64,000 bases of DNA, from the NCBI GenBank assembly GCA_051294375.1, contig CM119266.1, forward strand, positions 5,907,431 to 5,971,430. The letters run 5' to 3'. The stretch comes from Paraspadella gotoi (Eukaryota > Chaetognatha). Both the position numbers and the translations under genes were made by a program. Below the pieces are notes generated by a model, which did not search any database, was not told the DNA's origin, and saw nothing but the letters and a program-made list of their open reading frames with translations. Of this stretch, positions 45,145 to 56,250 are shown one piece after another; positions within the stretch are counted from its first letter, which is position 1; every line of letters begins with the position of its first letter.

Positions 45145-45890
45145 CTCTCTCCACCCCTACCTTAAGCACCATCCAAGCCAAGATGGTCACGAAGATGGTA
45201 GAGGAAGCATAAACGGCCGTGACGTCTCCCATCTGTCCGTGCTTGTAAGCGAAGGAAGTGGCGAAGAGCGACCCCGCAGCCGCCACACCCTGGAACGAGC
45301 GATCAAACAACGAGATGAATCAATCTGTATTTCTTTATTTTCTCAGGCAATGAGATCATGTTGGTTAAATGAAATTTGCAATTGTACTTTTGTCAAAGAC
45401 AATAGCGCGATCAGCTCAAAATCCGTTGATCAAAATTTTTAGAACTAAAGATTTACCAGCGAGCATTACTTTTTTTGGAGTGACTCATCCAAAGAAGCAC
45501 GTCATCCTCCAACCCAACGGTCAAAGGGAAAGAACCGGACCAATATTACACTTCTACTTTAAACTATGCTATTTCCTTTGCTCCCTTCCACACCCCATGC
45601 CCCTTTCCCTTCCCCCTTCCCCCTCACCTTCGCCCCTAAAAGAAATGTGGCGAATCTATTCTTCCCTCTCACAGCGAGGCGCCCCTTTATAACCAAAACC
45701 AACATGGCGGCGCCCTGAAAAGTCAAACAGATTCCCGACATCCAGATAAAGTCGAAATCTTTGGCGACTTTGACGAGATAAGATTTGATGGCGTAAACGA
45801 CGCATGCGGCCAAAGCGAAGAAGATTCCCATGAAGTTCTTGGGATTTTTGGGGAGACAAGGGCAGCCGCGGACCTGTGTGTGTGTGTGAG

Positions 45891-45922
<32 letters not shown>

Positions 45923-47247
45923 GAGTCAAGTTTAAAACAAGCAAACGGCGATTTCCAAGCAGTTGCGCCGATTTGACTGATCATTTGTTTTTTTACGAGC
46001 CTCGCTTCGAAACTCATTTGCATATTAAATAAATAAATCCATCTCTCTCTTTAACCTCGTCCAACGCATCGATCCTAATGACCGCCTCCGGAATGGCCGT
46101 CTCCGGATCCCAACTTCCCGTCCACGAATTCCTCGCGGGAATCGACGCCGCCGACGCCGCCACCCGACGCGATCTCTCCGACTGGCACATGGCTGCCGAT
46201 TCCGAGATGCCGCGGCGTCGTCGGCCCAGCTGCGGCTGCGGTCTCCTCTGCTGCTGATACCGCTGTTGCTGCCGCGTCGGAAGCGGCGACAGCTGCGCCT
46301 CGATCAGTCGACGAACTTCAGGCGGCGGCGGCGACGACGCTCTTCCTGCGGCGAGATGCTGCAGCGTCAGACGCCGTTCCCGTCCCATCTTGTCCACGAG
46401 TTCGCGGCCGACGATGGCGCCGCTTCGGTCTCGCGCCACAAGGACGGAGACGGTCCTCGTGCGGGCGCGAGGGCGTGGACCGGAAGTGGAGGCGCAGCGG
46501 TGAACCCGTTGTGCTGCGTCGTCGGGGGCGGAGGCGGCGGCAGCATCGTCCAAAGTCTTGGGTGGCGTTTCGGTGATTGTGACGTGCTTGGCGGCGGTCG
46601 GGGTTTGCTTGGTAGCAGAGGAAATTTGCTTGGCGTCGTTGATCGATTGTTCGGCTTCTTCGTCGATGACGCCAGGAAGGGCGGGACCGGATGTGGGCGT
46701 GGCCTTGGTGTAGAGAAAGTCTTTTGTGGAATCGATTTCGGGGAGAGAGTGGGACGATGGAGAGAGAGGGAGAGAGGGAGAGGATAGGAGAGAGGGAGAG
46801 GGAGTGGATAGGAGAGAGGGAGAGGGAGAGGATAGGGGAGAGGGAGAGGATAGGAGAGAGGAGAGGATAAAGAGGAGGGAGAGAGGGAGAGGATAGGAGA
46901 GAGGGAGTGGATAGAGGAGGGCGAGGAGATGAGAATAGGAGGTTAGATGTGTCGGATGGGATAGAGGGTCGGGATGCGGGAGGAAGAGGAGGAGGAGGAA
47001 GATTCCGTGAGTAAGCGTGGGTAAGAAGAAGAGGAGGAGACGTCATTGTGGGCAAAGACGTCGTTGTGGGAAAAGACGTCGTTGTGGGCGCGTTCGACGT
47101 CAACGTGGAAGGTTTCGTCGTTGTGGGCGCGGCAGGAGGTGATGTGCTCTGGTGAGAAGGTAAGTTCTTCGCGTGAGGAAACGACGTGACTCCGATTCTT
47201 CGTCGAGAATCGAATTTCGAGGAAAGTGAAGAATCGTGAGAATCCAT
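40935..47247 (-). CDS. EamA/DMT-superfamily (SLC35G-like) transporter, nine exons
   Basis: I assembled nine minus-strand exons from GT-AG sites and reading phase: 47247-46056, 45873-45628, 45289-45161, 44839-44579, 44311-44018, 43723-43581, 43171-43006, 42226-42033 and 41349-40935, giving about 1,010 residues. Exons 2-4 and 6-8 encode about ten hydrophobic helices in the two-times-five arrangement of the drug/metabolite transporter family, probably a solute carrier in an internal or plasma membrane; the substrate cannot be inferred. Relatives of the SLC35G type are usually about 350 residues. The extra length here is a Pro/Ser/Thr- and Arg-rich N-terminus of about 400 residues, a roughly 170-residue polar domain between the two halves, and a charged Lys/Asn/Glu-rich tail of about 140 residues. 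Three one-base frame breaks (exon 1, exon 6, exon 7/8 junction) suggest assembly errors or a pseudogene. Confidence 0.75.
41350..42032. other. intron 8 of DMT gene
   Basis: AT-rich, with a (CT)n microsatellite at 41598-41676 and a two-copy direct repeat (CAGCCTTTCTCAGCACATC at 41945 and 41999). Confidence 0.7.
41598..41676. repeat. (CT)n microsatellite, 79 bp
   Basis: Uninterrupted TC dinucleotides inside intron 8. Confidence 0.97.
42033..42226 (-). CDS. DMT gene exon 8 (TM9-TM10)
   Basis: Encodes ALQLEDANVCAVVATFEIPV, AYFLQYTWPHSAEESRIKW and SIVGSLLVFGAVVGVSAKKW, the characteristic end of a second EamA half. The exon runs to ATGTCGAG and a strong donor GTAAGC. Reading through would meet TAA immediately, but splicing to 41349 keeps the frame (AG plus G gives Arg). 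Confidence 0.75.
42227..43005. other. intron 7 of DMT gene
   Basis: AT-rich. Contains a short copy of the dispersed repeat (ATGAATGGATAATTTTTATA at 42425), a GA tract (42522-42538) and four copies of a CTTTGCCATCAG unit (42875-42930). Confidence 0.65.
43006..43171 (-). CDS. DMT gene exon 7 (TM7-TM8)
   Basis: Encodes VGLFILVPVLMICDGYFQLF, a loop (RGDFKFELPDAAP) and SITAAICCGIMTVASHFMI then DE. Length 166 bp leaves one surplus base relative to exon 8, either at this donor (GAAG then GTGAGG) or at the next acceptor. Confidence 0.75.
43581..43723 (-). CDS. DMT gene exon 6 (TM6), with one-base frame break
   Basis: The acceptor at 43724 gives DSPEMSPVDSYIGIASSL then LSALLFSIWFLVTRKL. Near 43630 the frame must shift by one base to read ARNDSAVMVLTDSM, which joins in phase 0 to VGLFILV of exon 7. 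Exon length 143 bp is one short of a multiple of three, so a missing base after RKL is the simplest reading. Confidence 0.65.
44018..44311 (-). CDS. DMT gene exon 5 (central soluble domain)
   Basis: 294 bp, 98 codons, phase 0, with no hydrophobic helix. It includes LGGTEWGVLNPSAAEDHLL, DNFVNCSAFIKEAVKRSEVG and SDPIFAQWMMKSAEELR. With the end of exon 4 it forms an insertion of about 170 residues between the two membrane halves. I do not recognise a known domain in it. Confidence 0.75.
44466..44572. repeat. (CT)n-rich microsatellite in intron 4
   Basis: CT repeats with interruptions, starting about 7 bp past the exon 4 donor, so the transcript strand is GA-rich just downstream of the splice site. 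Confidence 0.9.
44579..44839 (-). CDS. DMT gene exon 4 (TM5 and start of central domain)
   Basis: 261 bp, 87 codons, phase 0. It opens with EPGGVIEVFLTASAVFGVIF and IAAPESLFG, which matches the last helix and terminal motif of the first EamA half (usually GVxLIxxPxxLFG). It then continues into a polar stretch (LLLAEVRRNISMEEYKEMYS) not usual for the family. The donor AGG then GTAAGTAA is strong and is followed by a GA/CT microsatellite. Confidence 0.8.
45161..45289 (-). CDS. DMT gene exon 3 (TM3-TM4)
   Basis: 129 bp, 43 codons, phase 0 at both ends. It encodes GVAAAGSLFATSFAYKHGQ and VTAVYASSTIFVTILAWMV, typical of the middle helices of an EamA half. The donor (AAG then GTAGGG) is followed at once by a GA-rich tract. 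Confidence 0.8.
45628..45873 (-). CDS. DMT gene exon 2 (TM1-TM2)
   Basis: 246 bp, 82 codons, phase 0 at both ends. It encodes FMGIFFALAACVVYAIKSYL (TM1) and WMSGICLTFQGAAMLVLVI (TM2), then a basic loop (KGRLAVRGKNR). The acceptor is preceded by a (CA)n/(CT)n stretch; the donor is AAG then GTGAGG. Confidence 0.8.
46056..47247 (-). CDS. DMT gene exon 1, N-terminal cytoplasmic region
   Basis: Starts at ATG 47247-47245 (MDSHDSSLSSKFDSRRRIG), followed by a Thr/Pro/Ser-rich part with repeated TTTSFPTTTS-like phrases. A GAGAGG/CTCTCC repeat (46745-46935) follows, across which the sensible frame changes by one base. After it the other frame reads EIDSTKDFLYTKATPTSGP, PKTLDDAAAASAPDDAAQ, a segment with VLVARDRSGAIVGRELVDKM, and ends PEAVIRIDALDE at the donor (GACGAG then GTTAAA). 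The exon is 1192 bp, one base out of phase, which agrees with the frame change. No GT-AG intron fits inside the repeat. Confidence 0.6.
46745..46935. repeat. GAGAGG/GGATAG minisatellite within exon 1
   Basis: Imperfect GAGAGGGAGAGGATAG units. The coding frame changes by one base within this tract, the expected place for an indel. Confidence 0.85.
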
Positions 47248-49800
47248 TTTCGTTATGATCTGTGAATCTTTTTGTTCGAATTCTGTGGAGGAAAATATAT
47301 ATTTTTTTTTTTGTTTCTTAACGTAAACAATTTATTTATTCTTTTAGTTTTGAACTTTTAGTCCAAATTCTTCGCTAATCATTTTGTTTTCTTTCTCGAT
47401 TTAACAAAATTTTCCGCTTTTAACGAACTTTTTTTTCCAACATATGCTTTCGTTTATGATTCTACTTCAAGGCACTTTTGCGGTTCGTCAAATCCATGCT
47501 TTTCGGTTCACATTTTATTTTTTTAATACTTTGTTTTATTTTTAAAGCTGATATAAAATTTATACATAAAATAAGTTCTTCCTCTTTCCGAAAAAAAAGT
47601 TTCCAAGTTTCACTTTAACGAAATTTCCCCCCAAAATAAATTCGTAATTTTTTTGTTTTTCTGCTTTTTTCACGATCGTTAATGAAATTCTTCGCCAAAA
47701 TCAATTTTTTTAAATAATTGTTCTTTTTTTTTTCGTTTGTGCACCGAGATGTCCTCTCTGTGGAAAAAAAATTACACAGAAAAAAATGCAAAAAATGTTA
47801 TTTAAAATAAAAAATACTTAGTAGATTTAAAAAAGGGAAAGAAAATATAATTTTTTTTTTTAGTTTTAGAGAAAAATAAGAGATTTGGCTACGAAATAAA
47901 AAAGAAAGAGTAATTACGTGAAATTGATACAAATTGAAAACGAAAAACGGATTTTTTTAAAAAACAAGAAAAACTTCGATTCCATTTTCTTCGACGCCTT
48001 TTTTCATTTTTGGCCCCGAAAAGTTTCGTCGTCGTCGTCGTCGTCGTTCGCATCGTCGTCGTCGTCGTCATCGACTTATCCGTCAATTTTTAAGGATAAG
48101 CGATGTCTAGTCTCAAAATCAAAATTTAATGACTTAATAATAATATGATTTTAAAAAACTATACTATTTTGACAAACAAACAATGACTTTTAAATTAATG
48201 AATAATATGCTCTAAAAACTACACTATTTTGACAAAAACTTTCAAAAACTATCAAAATTTTTTTTATTAATAAGTAATAACAAAAACGATATTAACCTAA
48301 TCGAATACAAAAGACAGTGACAATAACAATAATAGTCTAAAAAGACTGGAACCCGGTAAGCAAATAAAAACAATACTAATATAAAACAATATAACCAATG
48401 ATACTAAAATCATAACTTTTATCATTACTAAAATATTAAAAACCACTTCATAAAAAAATGTAAAAAAAAGGCAATAACAATTCAAAATAAACTTTTATAC
48501 TTTTCCTAAATATTTGTATTTAATTTCCCTAAAACGCCCAAAACACTTACTCAACAATACTAAATTCAGCTACAAATTTAAATCAACATCCGATTCTACA
48601 TGTTTATTAATTGATATTAAAAAGAATGAAATAAAATGCGAATTAGTTTAAGGTTTCATCAACATCAACAGTGGAAGAGTGCAAAGCTTTTCAAGTTAAA
48701 CTCGTTCAACTCTCATAGACGAAGTTTCAAAGTCCAAAACATTGTTCATAGTCTTATCTAACACCTAATTCGGTACAAAGCTTTTATGTACTTATTCTTA
48801 ATATTTATAGTAAGTATTATTAGTGGTTATAGTGGTTATAATCGTGTAAAACAACCTTCGCCAAGTAATTAGGCATTTTTTATGTAAATATTTCTTGTCT
48901 AATTCTATGAGAACTTTAAAAGAATGCTCGGACTTATAATCTATTAATGCCATCGCACAGATAATCTCCAAATTTTTCATATCTCCGACCGTGTCCCAAA
49001 TTTGAACCTCTTTTTATTAGTCACTGAATCGAACCCTGAACGTTCTTGTCCAAAGGTTAATCTTTTCTTAACATTAAACCTAACGCTCTTCAGGTTAATT
49101 GTGTTTTTGATAAAACCCTGGTGGCTCATTGATTAACTACTTTATTTTTGATTTAAACTTTGCTCCGGCCTTGGTACAAAGATGTATATCAAACGCGGTA
49201 CAAAGATTATCTTTTAAAAGAATAATGTCTGTAACGTCCGAAGATTAATGTCTGTCCCTACGAGGCTTGAATTGTCTATCCGTCAGAGGTCACTGTCTTC
49301 TTTAAAGCGAATTGATGGTCTAGAGGTCGGAGATGTGAATATTTGGCTAACGTGACATTTCACGTCTTCGCCAAACGGAATCTCAAGAATGTTCACTTTT
49401 CTTGTTATATTTAATTCCTGTTTTGCTTTAAAAAAGTAGAAAAGGTTGTCCGATCACTTGAGAATAAATTATCAGATTTCAAAACGCCTCCTGTTGACCC
49501 AGAATTTAGTTCCCTCATTGGATGACCCAGAAAAACAAATAATTTTGTTTTTTTTACATAAACGTTTTTTTCTTGTCTTTAATTACATTTTGCTGACTGG
49601 GATTTAAGGACTTTTGGACTAGTGGTCCCCGTGGTTGAATCTGGACGTGGATCATTTGAGTGCGGTTAGCCCGAATGTTGTAGTCCTGACTTAGGGTCCT
49701 TGCCCACAGCCAAAGAATATTTTATAAGTTAAATTTTGACATGTTTGTTAATTTATAAATTAAAATTGCTTTGTTAGCAACGAGAGCAGACACAAAGACA
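47248..49800. other. gene-free AT-rich stretch upstream of DMT gene
   Basis: Oligo-T and oligo-A rich. A GTC microsatellite lies at 48028-48071. No TATA box or other promoter element can be assigned with confidence to the gene at 40935-47247. Short minus-strand frames at 48297-48485 and 48798-48980 are not recognised. Confidence 0.5.
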
Positions 49801-49814
49801 AAAGGCTCCAAAAT

Positions 49815-50630
49815 ATATCTAATACACGGATTTCAAATGGGAGTGTAATGAAAAGATCAAACTGCAGCTAAATTATTAATTATAGCGACTTCAAATTTTG
49901 CACCCTGGTAAAAATATTGCTGACGTTTTTTTATTAGTGCAGATGGCTTACTTTCTTAGTTATGTGCTTATCAATGGCATGATTGAATTTCCACAAAGGA
50001 AGTATTTTTGCATTTGAATAGCACTTTACTGTTGTAAGATATATTTTTATGCAAAAAAAAATGTTAAAAAATCTTACAAATATAAATTTTAAAGTATGTG
50101 TCTGAGAAATCAGAATCTCAAAAACTTTTTCACGGCCACGATGTCAATGACAGTCCTTTCTATTTTATAGTTTTTCTTAGTTAAAACTTATAGAAAATAA
50201 AAATTTCAGATTTGAAAAAAAACTGAAAAAGAAGAATGATCTGGCAAGAGCTTGTTAGCTTGTTAGCTTGTTAGCTTGTTAGCTCACTAAAACTTGAAAT
50301 ATATGAATTAATTTTTTTTCATTCTCCCAAGACATTATACTAAATAATGAATGTAAAAGAAATAATAATATTCGTCTAAATTTTTTTCACAATGAGTTTG
50401 AATATGAATTATCAAATAAGAGGGGGAAAAATTCTGCAAAGAAAGCTGCTGGAAAGCAAGTTGTTATGATGTAAAGTGTTTTCAATTTGTTATATGGGTA
50501 TATAAACCTCAGGGAATTTTTTAACAAATGAAATTATCAAATATCAAATATCAATCGTATTGAGTCCGTTAAGAGTAATAACAAATCTTTTCATTTCACT
50601 CCGATTTGAAATCCGTGTATATCAAAAGCT
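49815..50630. mobile_element. possible MITE with short terminal inverted repeats
   Basis: ACACGGATTTCAAATGGGAG (about 49825) is matched in reverse by CTCCGATTTGAAATCCGTGT (about 50600), with the adjacent AATGAAAAGAT also matched, giving imperfect inverted repeats of about 36 bp some 0.8 kb apart. The interior is AT-rich with four copies of TTGTTAGC (50247-50282) and no coding frame. Confidence 0.45.
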
Positions 50631-51442
50631 ATAATTCTCAAAGGTACAAATTTGGAAAGACAAGTTTCAAATACTGTTTCAATTGTATAATGAGTTAATT
50701 AGTTAATTCCAAATTAAAGGAAATAACTTCAGAGATCTTGCTTGGTAAAAAAAGCTTGTAGAAAACCGTCTAGAGACATGCCTCGCTTGGCCGAAAAAAA
50801 AAGAAGTTTAAAATCCGAACTTTCGAAATTTTCACGCGACCTTCACCTCCCTTTCGCTTTCAGTCGGGATTCCCCGATTTTCTCTTTTTTTCTCATCGAT
50901 GCTTCGTTCAAACAGAAACGGATTGATCATGTAGCTTGTCTCGCTTGTATTGGCATTGTAAAATGACAATTTAATTTTTACAATCTTAAAAATCGCGTAG
51001 TCATTGTTAAATTTGCTCTTTAAAAGGATGAAAATGTACACTTGACACGGGTAACTTGGTAAAAGTTTTTAGCTGACGAAAGTATCGAAGCAAGCCAAGT
51101 CGGCTTAAGCTACATATTTAAGAGTTGAAAACTAATAACATTAGAAAAGTAAGAAATAGGATGCAAGGTTTTTAGACATAATCAACAATAATTAATAATT
51201 AATATTTCATAATTAATAATTATCTCTTCGACTTCAAAATATACTGTAAGGATGCTATTGTTTTAGAAGAATTGTAAAGTGGAGGCGAAATTTTTTTTCT
51301 GAACTGGAGCTGCATCCAAGTAAAAGTTGTATTTTTCAGAAAAAAAAAATTATTTCTTCATTATTTTTTTTTATTTTGTTCCATCTTACTTTCCCTTTTC
51401 GCAGCTCAGCTGAGTTGCCCATCTTATATAAAATCCGGTCGG

Positions 51443-51483
<41 letters not shown>

Positions 51484-51740
51484 CTCCATCTCCGTCTCCA
51501 AAAATTGTAACATGTCCAGCTTAAATTCATCGTTATTCTCTCCTGGAAAATCAGGTTTCTGTCCATTAAATGGGATTTTCCAGAAAACAGATGATCTTCG
51601 CTTCTTCTTTTTATTTTCCATATCTCCTTCTTTCGCCCTTAACATTCTTCCTCTCCTTCCTTCTCCTTCTTCCTTCTCCTTCTTTCTTCCACTTTCCATC
51701 AGTCTGAGTCTCAACCGGCGACAGGAGAAAAAAACAAGTT
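50631..51740. other. gene-free stretch
   Basis: No recognisable gene. A CT microsatellite lies at 51442-51478. The 91-codon Ser/Pro/Phe frame (51512-51787) and its antisense frames are not recognised. Confidence 0.45.
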
Positions 51741-51752
51741 CGAGCAAACAAT

Positions 51753-52286
51753 GCCGGATCTGCCCACGATCATTAGCGATCAGATAATTAATTAATTAAA
51801 TTAATTATTAATTAATATTTTTTTTTAATTCACGTCAAAATCGTTTTGAACTTTGTCTCGCCTCTCAATCACAAAACAACAATCTCGATCACAACATTAA
51901 TTAATAAATATATTTATTACAAAATAATTAATTCCAATTTGATCAATAATTAATTAAGGCAGCTAGTATTTACAGTTAATATAAAAAAGAGCATAATCAA
52001 ATAGTGAAATAGATTTTTTGGTTTTTTTCATTTTAACTCATTTCCACATGGACGATTCCATCGAAACTTGATTTCCAGCTCAATCACAGACTTTCCTACC
52101 CACATTCGAAATTTCAAGACAATCGCCCTATTCACTAATGAGTAATTGGCTTTCAAAGCTAAGGGGGGACGGACGGACATAATATTCTGACATGATCTAA
52201 GTGTCTTACCGTCAAGATTTCGGGGTGGGACCGACGGACCGACAAAGTGGATTATAGAGCCGGAATCTGCTGTAAGCAGATTCGGC
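51753..52286 (+). mobile_element. MITE-like element, full copy
   Basis: Begins GCCGGATCTGCCCAC and ends GTAAGCAGATTCGGC, giving inverted termini of about 11 bp with one mismatch. The interior has TTAATTAA repeats, an ATTTCCACATGGACGATTCC block, GAGTAATTGGC, GGACGGACGGACAT and ACCGACGGACCGACAAAG. The same order of blocks recurs at 55760-56140, 57120-57310 and 57662-58717, and reversed at 1144-1380. No coding frame, so it would depend on a transposase supplied elsewhere. Confidence 0.6.
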
Positions 52287-53630
52287 TAAAAACCAGCCTG
52301 CCCGGTTTGATCGTGAGTTCATTGAGTTGAATGAGAGGTCGAATTAGGGTTGAGAGAGAGAGAGAGAGAGAGGAGGACGCTTTTAAGGTCGACCACCCGG
52401 TTTTATCCACACTAATGACCGGCTGTCCAATAATGACTTATCGTCTTCTTTGCGTGATAAATATCTCAACTAATGAATTACAGAGCTAACTAGAAGATAG
52501 GATAGTGTATTTAGTTAAAAAATTCTATGTTAACTTTGAAATCGATTTATGAAAGTCAATAGAACTTAAAAGATTAGCGTAAAACTTAAATTTATAATAA
52601 ACGTATTAGTAAGTCTTTGCAATGGTTCTATTGTACGAGTTGGGATTTTATTTGGACTATGGAAATGGGTTTTAAAATCATTACTTAAAATTTATCTCGT
52701 TTGTTTCAAATCTGCTTTCCTGTATGTACTTGCGAATTATTGCCTGAGCCAAATCCTCTCATCCGTACTTAGTAGTGAAAGTCACGTATGAAAATTCTAA
52801 TAGTCAATTATGAACAACGTACCACCAATTTATAAACAGTCAACATTAATTCATAAAAAAAATAATTTTATAATTTTTAATTTTCGCAGTAGGCTATATT
52901 TATATAGAGTACTATCCTTAAAAAATCCTAAAATTTAAAAAATGGACTTTTCTTAATTTTGATGGCAGTGAATTCCTCGTCAAAAGTTGATTAAAGAAAA
53001 TATAACTCATTTTAAAAAAATATTTCATTAAGCAGGTTAAAAATTTTAAAAAACTATTTAATATACAAAAATTTAATTTTCAGCTTAAAATAGAGGTTTT
53101 TTAAATTTTTTACCCACTTAATGTAAGAATTTTTAAAAAAAAGGAGTTCATTATTGTTTCAAATAAATCATGTTGAACCATTTAAAAACTTTTCTCTAAA
53201 AAAAGAGTTATGTCGCAATGCAAGAAAAAGCTAAAAGGGAGTTTCAGCCTACTTTTGCACCAATTTATTGATCTCAGAGACAACTCCTTTACCCAATATT
53301 ATCAATTATGCAGCCATTTGGTACTCAGAAGGTTCAGTTACAATGTGAAGGACGTCATTTTTCTGTGAGAAGATTAACAAGGTCCAATCATTGACAAAAT
53401 AGAAAAAAAATATGAAAAAAGTGTGACAAATTTTTTACTGTATGTTTTCGAAATTATGGTACTGTTACAAAATGGTTTAAAAAACGCATTTTTTAATACA
53501 TATTCTGTTAGAGCAGACCAAGCCCTTACCTCTACATATTTTTTGGCGACAATTTTGAATCAGGGCTTGTTCATAATCAATTAATATATGGAAATTTGGA
53601 CTGACAAACAGGTTTCTATTTTTTATCAAA
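52287..53630. other. gene-free AT-rich stretch
   Basis: A GA microsatellite at 52347-52372, then AT-rich sequence with no recognised gene. Confidence 0.5.
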
Positions 53631-53639
53631 TATTTTACT

Positions 53640-55170
53640 TTTTTGCACTGATGTCTTTGTTATGAGAAAAAAAACAAAAAAATGGAGGGTAGTACGCGTA
53701 AATCTATGTTGTTGTGATCATTCATGATAAATTTGAATAAAAAATATGCACAACTTTGATGATAGGACATTTTTCTTTAATAAAAAAATTGAATTTTCCA
53801 GTTTTTCGAAAATATTTTTTTTTGCGTTCATAATTATAATTAAAGAAAACGCGTAAACATTTTGCATTTTTAAAAAAACATCAGATTGGAGGTAATCAAT
53901 TTGTGCCAAATCTGATGTTTTTTATTTTTTGATATTTTATTTTTTATGCAAAAACATAATTATGAATGAGCCTTGGTCAATTCAATTTTTTTTATCATTT
54001 TTTCATATAGCCTGACGTTTTTGCCCTGATGTCTTTCCTACAAAAAGACCCATGGATTTGGAGGGTAGTAGCCATAAATCTATAATTTTATGATAATCCA
54101 TGATTAATTTGGAACAAAAATACGTACACTTCTGAAGACAGGGAATTTTTATTTATTAAAATAATTGAATTTTTTTAGTTGAAAAAAAAGCAGAATTTTT
54201 TTGTTCATAATTAAGAATAAAGAAAAAGAGCAAACATTTTGTATTTCTAAAAACATCAGATTGGAGATAATTATTTTGGGGCCAAATCTGATGTTTTTTA
54301 TTTTTTTTTAATTTTCATTTTTTATGCAAAAATATAATTATCATGATCATTGGTCAAATAAATTTTTTAAATCTTTTTCTTATGTCGCGGTGCACAGTCT
54401 CGTGGAAAATTTTATTCACGCTATTCTCATGCAAAATTCTTTATCTTGTGACCAAAATTTTTGCTCTGTCTGATTACTAACATATGCCTTATATTCGAAC
54501 GAACATAGGCTTTTTTTACCATGACTGTTTTTAATCAGTAAGATCGCAAAGATAATCAAAATATGTAAAAAATCAGGCTAAAGTAGCTTAAAACGGTGAC
54601 AAAATTTCATACCATCGTCATTGTAATTGATCTGGGTTAAACTTGTTGATTATAAAAAGTTATATTCAAACTCAATTTACAACTAGAGATCAAGAGCTAT
54701 CTTTTAAACCTATTATTTTTTCATTTAAAGGAAATTTAAGGCATAACAATCAAACAAATATCTCTAAATCAGAATGACAAAACAATATTGCTTTTTTCTA
54801 TTTTTTTTATTCATTTTGTGGCTGTGACTTATTTGGCGTTTTAAGAAAGATCTAAGTAACATTTTTGGGAAAATCATCTTCTTAGAACTTTAGGTATAAA
54901 ATTTTTATACAAATATTTTTAATTTAGTACACTAAAATGATTTTAAATTAATTAAAAAAAGTTGAATATTTAATATTTTCGAAAAAAACATTTGTTTCAT
55001 GGAGAATTATAAAAAGGAACTTGAGAAAATAATTTTGCATTTTGAAAAAAATCAGATCTTTCCCAATCGATTTTGTCACAATCTGATGTTTTTATTTTTT
55101 TGATTGATTTATTTTTTATGTAAAATTATAATTCTTCGTGAGCATGGTCTGAAAAATTTTTTTAACAATT
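53640..55170 (+). repeat. degenerate tandem repeat, unit about 370 bp
   Basis: At least two well-matched units (53644-54010 and 54020-54385) share GATGTCTTT, GGAGGGTAGTA, an oligo-T block and an ACATCAGATTGGA...CCAAATCTGATGTTTT hairpin. A third, more diverged hairpin lies at 55048-55095. Each unit ends with ATTTTTTATGCAAAAA or a close variant. No coding content. Confidence 0.65.
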
Positions 55171-55755
55171 TTTCAGTTTTTCTTTATTTTTTTTTTCTTT
55201 TATGTTTTCCATAAGTATTCAAGAGGGATATGGAGGACAGTTTTTCTTATCTTATGTTATTGTGATCATTTTCTATTATTTTTGATAAACCATTACTTAT
55301 AATAATAATACTGTAATGTTTTTTTAAGTGAGCAAAAGTTCTGAAATTGATGCAGAAACAAAGAAAAGCGACAGAGAGAGAGTGAGGCAAAGAGTGAGAG
55401 CGAGAGAGCAAAAAGCAAAAGTGAGAGAGAGAATTCTGATTGTTGTTTAAATGCGAAGGTTGCACGTTTGAGGCTATCACAAATATTTTTTTTGTAACCA
55501 GGAGACGTCAGATAAGAAAGATATTGAATGTGATTGAAAAGTGAAAGCGCGGCACTGGTTAATTAATAATTAATTAATTCAAGTTAATTAATTAATTAGG
55601 CAAGTAATTAATTAATTTGATCCGAAATGCTGTTTTGATTGATTAATTGACTGATAAATTCATTATTGATTAATTAAGTGACTAATTGACTAATTGATTA
55701 ATTAACTGATCAATTATTTGATGAATTAATTGATTTTCATTATATAAGAAAAAAA
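55171..55755. other. gene-free stretch
   Basis: A GAGAGA-rich patch (55370-55435) and TTAATTAATT/TGATTGATTAA repeats (55555-55740). No gene was recognised. Confidence 0.5.
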
Positions 55756-55759
55756 AAGC

Positions 55760-56140
55760 ATAAATCAATTAGTGAAACAGGTTTTTGTTTTTTCCATTTA
55801 AACTCATTTCCACTCAAACGATTCCATCGAAAACTTAATTTCCAGCTTAATCACACACTTTACTACCCACTTACAAAATTTTAGGTCAATCGCCCATCCA
55901 CTCATCAGTAATTGGCGTTCAAATAATGAAATTTTTTTTTTTTCCATTTAAACTCATTTCCACTCGGACGATTACATCGAAACTTCATATACAGCTCAAT
56001 CACACACTTCCTACCCACACACATATTTCATTCCAATCCATCCATCCAATCTCGAGTAATCTGACTTTTTTGTTAAGGTGGGACAGACAGACAGACAGAC
56101 GGACGAACGGACATCGTTTTTTTTGCAAAATGATAACATG
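55760..56140 (+). repeat. MITE-family copies, partial
   Basis: Two overlapping partial copies: TTTCCATTTAAACTCATTTCC appears at 55790 and again at 55944, the second followed by GGACAGACAGACAGACAGACG and TTTTTTGCAAAATGATAA. Confidence 0.6.
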
Positions 56141-56219
56141 CACGAATGCGAATGCTAATTTTACAAGTTCAATCCTATCCAATTTTTTTTTTTTTTTTTT
56201 TTTTTTTTATAAAAAACGC

Positions 56220-56250
<31 letters not shown>

